Positions 22,931-29,006 of a stretch of 29,006 nucleotides of DNA are shown one piece after another. Under the pieces are notes generated by a model. That model was not told the DNA's origin, made no database searches, and worked only from the letters and a program-made list of their open reading frames with translations. This DNA comes from Ichthyophonus hoferi (Eukaryota > Opisthokonta > Ichthyosporea > Ichthyophonida > Ichthyophonidae): assembly GCA_002751075.1 (NCBI GenBank), contig NAOQ01000377.1, forward strand, positions 36,970 to 65,975. Direction: 5' to 3'. A program made the translations under genes and the position numbers. Every line of letters starts with the position of its first letter. Position 1 is the first letter of the stretch.

Positions 22931-25261
22931 ATTTCTTCACCTTGAATTCCATATACCATTTTTGCTTAGTAGTAATGGTGGTAATAGACCTCTATTTGAC
23001 ACCCTTAATAGGTTTCCTATATAAAGTTTTTTTTTCATGCTCAGTCTTAACTACTTAAGTATATGACCTTTACTTTTATTCATAATACATAAAACTAAAA
23101 ATGATCCAGATTAATACTACTGACACTAGTTATATAGTTGAGAGGAAGCTTTTGGCCAAATTGGGTTTTGGTCAAAGGCATAATATATTAAATTTTATAT
23201 ACATACTACTCAATGAGAACTCAATAGATCATTCTAGTACATATTCCAATCAAATAATTGGTACTTTGGCTATTATGTTTTGTAAACAAGTTAGAAAATT
23301 AACAGCACTATTTAAATTCTAGTAATTTAGCTTTAAGACAGCATTTAACTTTTAATTTTAATTAGTTATCATTAGTGGTAAAATAGTCTAAATTAAGAAG
23401 GTGTAACATGTTCTCTAATGCTTTGAAACAAAGAAATACATTAGAAGTAACTGCTAAAATCTAAGTATTAATACTTGTTTGAAACCTTATTTAAGACTCC
23501 ATTTAGTGGAGTAGTCAGGAGGGAAATGGTGAACACCTGAGGGAACTCCAATTTTAAATATTTATTTCCTTCATAGAGGACTCAAACTGAGTCTTCTAAT
23601 GTCTCCCATATTATACATATATATTTGTCTGTTTTGTTTGTCTTTAATAGAGTATTGATTTTTTCATAAAAACTTGTGCACTTTATTTTTGTTGTGATTT
23701 TTCTTAAATACTTATCATCAAACCGTGACATAAGCCGTCAATAAATTAATCCATCATTTTTACACAATTGATAAATGTCAATGAATTTGAATCTGTCAGA
23801 TGTTTTCAGCTATAACGTTTTCCAAACGTTTATTTGTTTATGTTTAATTTAAGTACTGTTTTATTTACCTTTATTTTGATTGGCTACATATTGATCTTAA
23901 TTAATTGGGATTACGATTGCTAAAGTTAAAGTCACTGCAATATATCTTTAAATCTTTGTAGATAACCTTGGGTATTTTTGGAAATCTATGCAGTAGACTG
24001 ATTGGTATATTTTGAGTGGATAAGCAATCATAGTTAATTTTAATGCAGTACATTAGATCAGGGACTTATTTTTTTAGTTAAGTATGTGTTTAAGGTTATA
24101 TTGACTTATATGATCAAGAATTAAGCTAAAATGTAAATCCCAACGTTATGATAGTCATATAAATGACATATTTATGGATTGTTCTATTTATGCTGAATGG
24201 GTTTCAGTAGAGTGGCAGAAACTATATAGGGCCATCACTTGTCTCATAATGGGACCAGAAAATATTATCAATAAACATACGTTTTACCTGACTATATGTT
24301 AGTTATTTATTAGTTGTTTAGATATCAAAATGCATCCAGATGAAGCGCCTAAAAAGAAATATTTTAAAAGGACGTTAGCTTTGACACCAAGGACTATTTA
24401 AGGGGAATTTCTATGGAAAAGAAGAGGAAAGTAATAAATATTCCCTCAACTTTAGAGGAGACTCCGCCTACAGACGTTATTCCAACCAAAACGTTTATAC
24501 CTGCCATAACCTGATATATCAGCCTCTCCCATCGTAACCAAGCAGTAATTCAGACGAATCCATGCACACCATATTTACTTCTGACAGGGATATTACTGAC
24601 AGACATTGGCAACATAAAATACAATAGAATTTGTTTCCAGAAGCTTCATCTCCGTTCTCAAAGTGACTTCAAAGCATGTGGATCTTAGCATTAATGTTTT
24701 TTTTGTTTTTCAAAGATTTGTTTTAAATATTATACAAACATTAATTGGCAATAAAAGAAAGAACATATAAACATTTATAATGATAAAACATAAGTTTTGA
24801 TTTTGTATCTAATGTTTACCACATCCTACCAATACAACGTTCCAATCTGATTTTGACTGGTTCTTGTGACCCATCAAGATTACTATAATGTTTTGCATTG
24901 AACTTGAGTAATCAAATTTCTTATGATTCAGTGGCTGTGAATGATACTAAAAGGAGGGGAGGGATTTCCATAATCGAGATGACTCGTTTTGGATACAGGC
25001 CTGCTTCAGGGCCAGGGATTCATAATTAGTTGTCAGCCCAAAATATATTGAAAAGTGGGACAAGTAGTATTTCCTGGTTTAGGGTGACTGTCATGATGGT
25101 TTCAAACACTCCGCCAATCATGAAATGCTTGCATTAGCAATTTTGTTTTAAGAGGAATCTGCAGTCTTGTGCCTACCTTAGTGGGTATGATATTAAACCT
25201 ATAAAAAATGTGTTTACTCATATACCAATAATCTTAGATTATTTAATTCTTAAAATGCAAT
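22931..25261. other. AT-rich stretch with no recognised gene
   Basis: No exon or RNA gene was recognised. A small open stretch starting ATG at 24330 (plus; MHPDEAPKKKYFKRTLALTP) and a following basic stretch MEKKRKV near 24413 look like the start of a nuclear or transposon protein but lead nowhere. The part from about 24.95 to 25.26 kb has more GC and may be the 3' LTR or flank of the copia element to the right. This cannot be tested here because the other LTR lies outside the window. Confidence 0.4.
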
Positions 25262-28200
25262 TCCCACTATCCCACTTGTACCTGGGGGAGTCCTAGAAAT
25301 TTTGTCCTAATGCTTTGAGTTGAGTTGAAGAAGGTTTTTGACCTGCTGAAAGAGAGCGCAATCCTTGACATTTGATAAGGTATTCTTTAGCTTGGTCCTT
25401 AGTAGATACGCTTCTTACCTCAATCTCATTATTCAATACAGCCCCTCTGATATAGTGATATCTTACAACTATGGGCCTTGTATTTTTGGAAATGCATTTG
25501 CATGAAGTTGGGTAAACAGCTAAGGTGTTGTCTCCAAATAGTGGCACCCTACTAGTGTCAAATCCTAGGTTATTTAAGTTCTGGGTAATGTATGCCACTT
25601 AATGGTAACATGCAGACTTGGCCACATATTTTGATTCACAACTTGATAGTACCACAATGGTCTGCTTCTTAGCACTCCAATCTATCAATACACCAGCCAT
25701 GAAGATGATGAATCCACTAGTTGTCTTTCCATTCCCATAATGTTTGTAAACGAAATAAGCATCAGAGTATGCTGTTACATTGACAGATCCTGGGCTGTGG
25801 ACAATGGAATCCTTTGGGTAGGTGTTTAGATAATGCAGGAAGTGTTTGAGCATTTCATAATGTCTTACGTTGGGTTTTGATATATACCTACACAGTATGG
25901 ATGCAGCAAATGAGATGTCTGCACAGGAACTCTTGGCAATCCAGTTAAGGCACCCAATTGTACTGCTGTATGTTATAGAGTCACAGGGTGCTTGATCCAG
26001 GTCTGTGTAGTTGGCAAGCTGGGGGTGCTCCCATATAATAGAATTATGTGTGGGTCTGCCTTTAGACTGTCCATAAGATTTCACAAGTTTTCCGATGTAC
26101 CCTGCCTGGCTGAGAAAAATACAGCCAGAATCTGTTTTAGTTATGCAGTAACCCAAAAGTGAAGTGGGGAATTCCAAGTCCTTTGTTGGGGATTTGGCTG
26201 ATAGGTTCTTGATAAAGTCCTGCACCTCCTCAGAGTGTTCTGCACAGATGAGGATGTCATCTACATAAATTATCAATACCAGGAATCCCAGCTTGGAGTC
26301 ATGGCATCTGTAGAGGCAGGGTTCGGCCTTTTGATGGTGAAAGTGTTGGGGCTGTAAGTAGGTGTCCAAGATCTGGTTCCATAAGAATCTCAAAACATGA
26401 AGACCATATAGCCCTTTGGTTAGCTTGCAGATATGATCCCTCTTCTCAGAGTCACTGTGTATGAGAGGTTGTTCCATGTATACTGGGGTGTCCAGATATG
26501 TAGGTAGGTAGGTGGATTTGATGTTTACTTGTCCTAGGTGATATCCTCTAGCTCTTACTATAGTTAGGAGCATCCTGATAGTGGTCAATGAACAGACTAG
26601 AGATAAAATCACATGGCAGTCAATATCTTTCTTCTTTTGAAGCCTTGGACTATTAGTCTGGCTTTGTGAGAGGTGACTGTGCCCTCTGCGTTTCTTTTTT
26701 AGTGTAGTACCCATAGTGATCAGAGTTCTTTTGTTTTTATGGGTCTGGGAACTAGTGTCCAGGTACCATACTTATTTATGGAGGCCATTTTCATTCCCAT
26801 TGCTCTCAGCCACTGCATTCTGTCATGTGTCTGCATAGCTTCTTTAATATTCTTAGAGTCCAGAATTTAAAGCATGTCATTATATGGTGTAGTGGCTAAC
26901 AGGCTAGCAGTTTTGATGAAAACTGCTTTGTTACTCTTTTGTTGTTGGTTGACTGGTTACCTGGCTCCAGAACGTGTGATCATTGGCTCATAGTGGTATT
27001 GTTCTCTATGTGGTTTTGTTGTGGTGACTTTTTCTGACTTGTCCTCCTTAGAATCAAACTCTATGTTCTCTGGTTCCGTTTTCTCTGGTTTAACTGGTAG
27101 CACTCTCTCTCCCACAGTTGGTACTTGTTTGGTTCCAGCTGTTCTTGCTTTGCTGACAGTTATGGTTGGATTTGGCTCTGGCCTAGTCCAGTCCTGCTCA
27201 GGGTAGTCCTGGGCCTGATCATAGGAATGGCTGATGTAAGATGTGAGTGGCAGCTCACAATCTAGATCTTGTCGCTGAGAGAGGTCATCATAGTTCATGG
27301 TAAATGGATCATGAACATGAGGATTATCTGTCTTGAAGGGGAAAACAGTTTCAAAGAATACCAGATTCCTTCTTGTTGATGTCTCTCTTGACTACCAATC
27401 CAGGACAATCCATCCAAGTTTTATTATGTCATATTCAATCATGACGCCAAGTTTTCCCTTGAGGGAAAACTTGTATTTAATTTGCACAACATTCAGTCTA
27501 TAAAATATCTTAGATTCAAAAGATCAGAGTCTTTTCACTAAAGCCCATAGTCCAGTCCTCATCTCTATAGGGGGCATGTGGCCTTTCACAGTTATGGTGG
27601 ATGTCATGTTATGTCTATATACTGCAGCCTGTAGAGCATATCCCCAAAAATTCATTGGAAGGTTAGAGTCTAGTAGAGCAGTTTTGGCCATGCCAGTAAT
27701 TTGTCTCTCCATGTGTTCACTAAGGGCATTGCTGGCTGCTGCCATATAAGGTAGAGTGGTCATGTGTGTAATACCCTCCTGTTGTAGATAGTCCTGGAAC
27801 TTGGAAAACATGTATTCCTGGCTCTACTCCATGAATAGTGTAGCCAATCTGAGTGGTGAATGTTGTGCCTCCTCAAGCTGGAATTGATAAGCCTCGAAGT
27901 GTTCAGATACCTTACCTTTTGTTTTCATTGAGGAAATAGTACAGTATTAGGTGTAGTCATTAGTAAAGGTGACTACAAAACGATTGTCATGGTGGTCCTT
28001 GGCTATTGGTCCTATCACATCACTGTAGGTTTTTTCTCCTGCCTGTGTGGATCTTTCTGTCTTTTTCAAGAATAATTTCCTTAAAATTTTGCTCTCTATA
28101 CAGGGGTCACAAGGTCACAAATAAAATCTTTGGAGCTTGGGATTTATTTCTTCCAATGGGATAAGGCTTTTGACAGCCTGTCTGCTCCACGGTGTATAAA

Positions 28201-29006
28201 TCGTGAGTGCCATAGCTTGAATGAAACTATGGAAAATACAACACCTCAAAATCGGGGTTGTCCCAGGCTGTTGTCAAAGGTGTGCATAGAGGTAGCTCCA
28301 GCTAAGTCCTCTTTGGGTAGTCCAAGTAAACTGACCTGTTCCACAGCATCTTAGAGTTTAGCATCCCATATGTACAGTTGGTTGCTAAGTGCATGTCCCT
28401 TCAGGATGGTTGTTGCTCACTGTTTAATTAGAGTCCTCCTGTTCATGAAAGCAGTAGAGATAATTGTGTCCCTTAATTCTGACACAGAAAACATGCCAAT
28501 TGGCGCTGCAGGAAAGTAGAGGACTTCCTCTATTTGTACAGCAACACTACCGGGAGTCAGAAGTGTTATGCTGCCCTTGATTGCAGCATTCATGTTGGAG
28601 CCATCAGCCAGCTAGATTGGGCAGTGTACTGGCTGTATATTTTAGAAAGCACCCAATGCAGGGCATATGTGTATACTTGCACCACTATCCAAGATAAACT
28701 GGTGTTGTTGTAGGACTTGTACCACGGGAGTGACTGTTTTTGTAATAAAAGCAATATTGGCAGAAGCCTCTTTAGCACTTGTGTTGGTTAGATTGATGTT
28801 TCTCTTTGTGGACCTTGTCTGCTCCCTGTCATTCTTGATATCCCTTATGTTTCTTTTGTAATTGGGAAAAGCAGAATTGGATATGCAGTCCACAGAGTTG
28901 CGATGGATGTTTCTTCCTTCACAGAACTCACACTTGAATATTGGTCTGGGCTTGTTCTTTGTTGTACTTCCTCCTCTGGTATCAGTGCCACTTTTAGAGT
29001 TTGGAG
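25262..29006 (-). mobile_element. Ty1/copia retrotransposon, broken, cut by the window
   Basis: Parts follow copia order on the minus strand. From the right edge leftwards they are a Cys/His knuckle-like end of gag (about 28.9 kb, CEFCEGRNIHRNSVDC), aspartic protease with LDSGAS (about 28.6-28.7 kb), integrase core (about 27.5-28.2 kb), a variable linker (about 26.95-27.5 kb), reverse transcriptase with YVDDI (about 25.9-26.7 kb), and RNase H (about 25.3-25.7 kb). Integrase before reverse transcriptase identifies Ty1/copia rather than gypsy. A purine-rich stretch containing GTGGGATAGTGGGAA (about 25.26-25.28 kb) is a candidate polypurine tract. The start of gag and the 5' LTR lie beyond the right edge. 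It is a fossil with roughly half a dozen or more breaks, yet its domains are much clearer than those of the relic at 16 kb, so it is the younger of the two. Confidence 0.9.

Noticed and set aside
24330-24520. Basic peptides PKKKYFKR and MEKKRKV as a possible transposase or nuclear protein
   Set aside because: The frames are short and lead to no recognisable domain. A few basic residues are not enough for a call.
1-29006. tRNA, rRNA or CRISPR features
   Set aside because: No tRNA B-box with a foldable partner, no rRNA-like conserved stretch and no regularly spaced repeats were seen. The tandem repeats present are simple AT-rich arrays.

Overview
The window is eukaryotic nuclear DNA. Three intron-containing protein genes can be read exon by exon in the left 13.4 kb, with GT-AG introns and exon phases that agree across whole proteins. 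They are TXNL4B (Dim1-like spliceosomal thioredoxin-fold protein, minus strand, 238-2246), a full HOOK-family dynein adaptor (plus strand, 2773-9782, 19 exons), and SNRPC/U1-C (U1 snRNP protein C, minus strand, 10822-13342, 6 exons). The gene set, the animal-type HOOK architecture and the short to medium introns (about 60-760 bp) suggest an opisthokont, most likely an animal and perhaps an early-branching invertebrate such as a sponge. The sequence alone does not settle the species.

Layout. Bases 1-237 hold the 3' side of TXNL4B and perhaps the end of a neighbouring gene cut by the window. TXNL4B and HOOK are head to head across a 526-bp shared promoter interval. HOOK introns carry TATAGTA-type low-complexity arrays and small tandem duplications. 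HOOK and U1-C converge on a 1-kb intergenic stretch with a candidate poly(A) signal for each gene. U1-C ends the gene-dense part.

From about 13.57 kb the character changes sharply. The rest is AT-rich (by eye about 30% GC, against roughly 40-45% on the left), with no host exon I could recognise. It holds a very decayed Ty1/copia relic (about 16.03-17.1 kb, minus), an unclassified island of higher GC (about 21.79-22.93 kb), and a better preserved but broken Ty1/copia element (about 25.29 kb to beyond the right edge, minus). The change of composition lies close to a short vector-like oligonucleotide (13770-13789), so an assembly junction should be considered.

Function. Two of the three genes encode spliceosome components: U1-C for 5' splice site recognition, and TXNL4B, linked to the U5/U6 side of the machinery. 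HOOK links cargo to dynein/dynactin. Their adjacency is most simply read as chance neighbourhood. I found no previously undescribed system that I could defend. The most useful leads are the composition break, the unusual first 5' splice site of the U1-C gene within a recurring 12-base motif, and the unexplained GC island.
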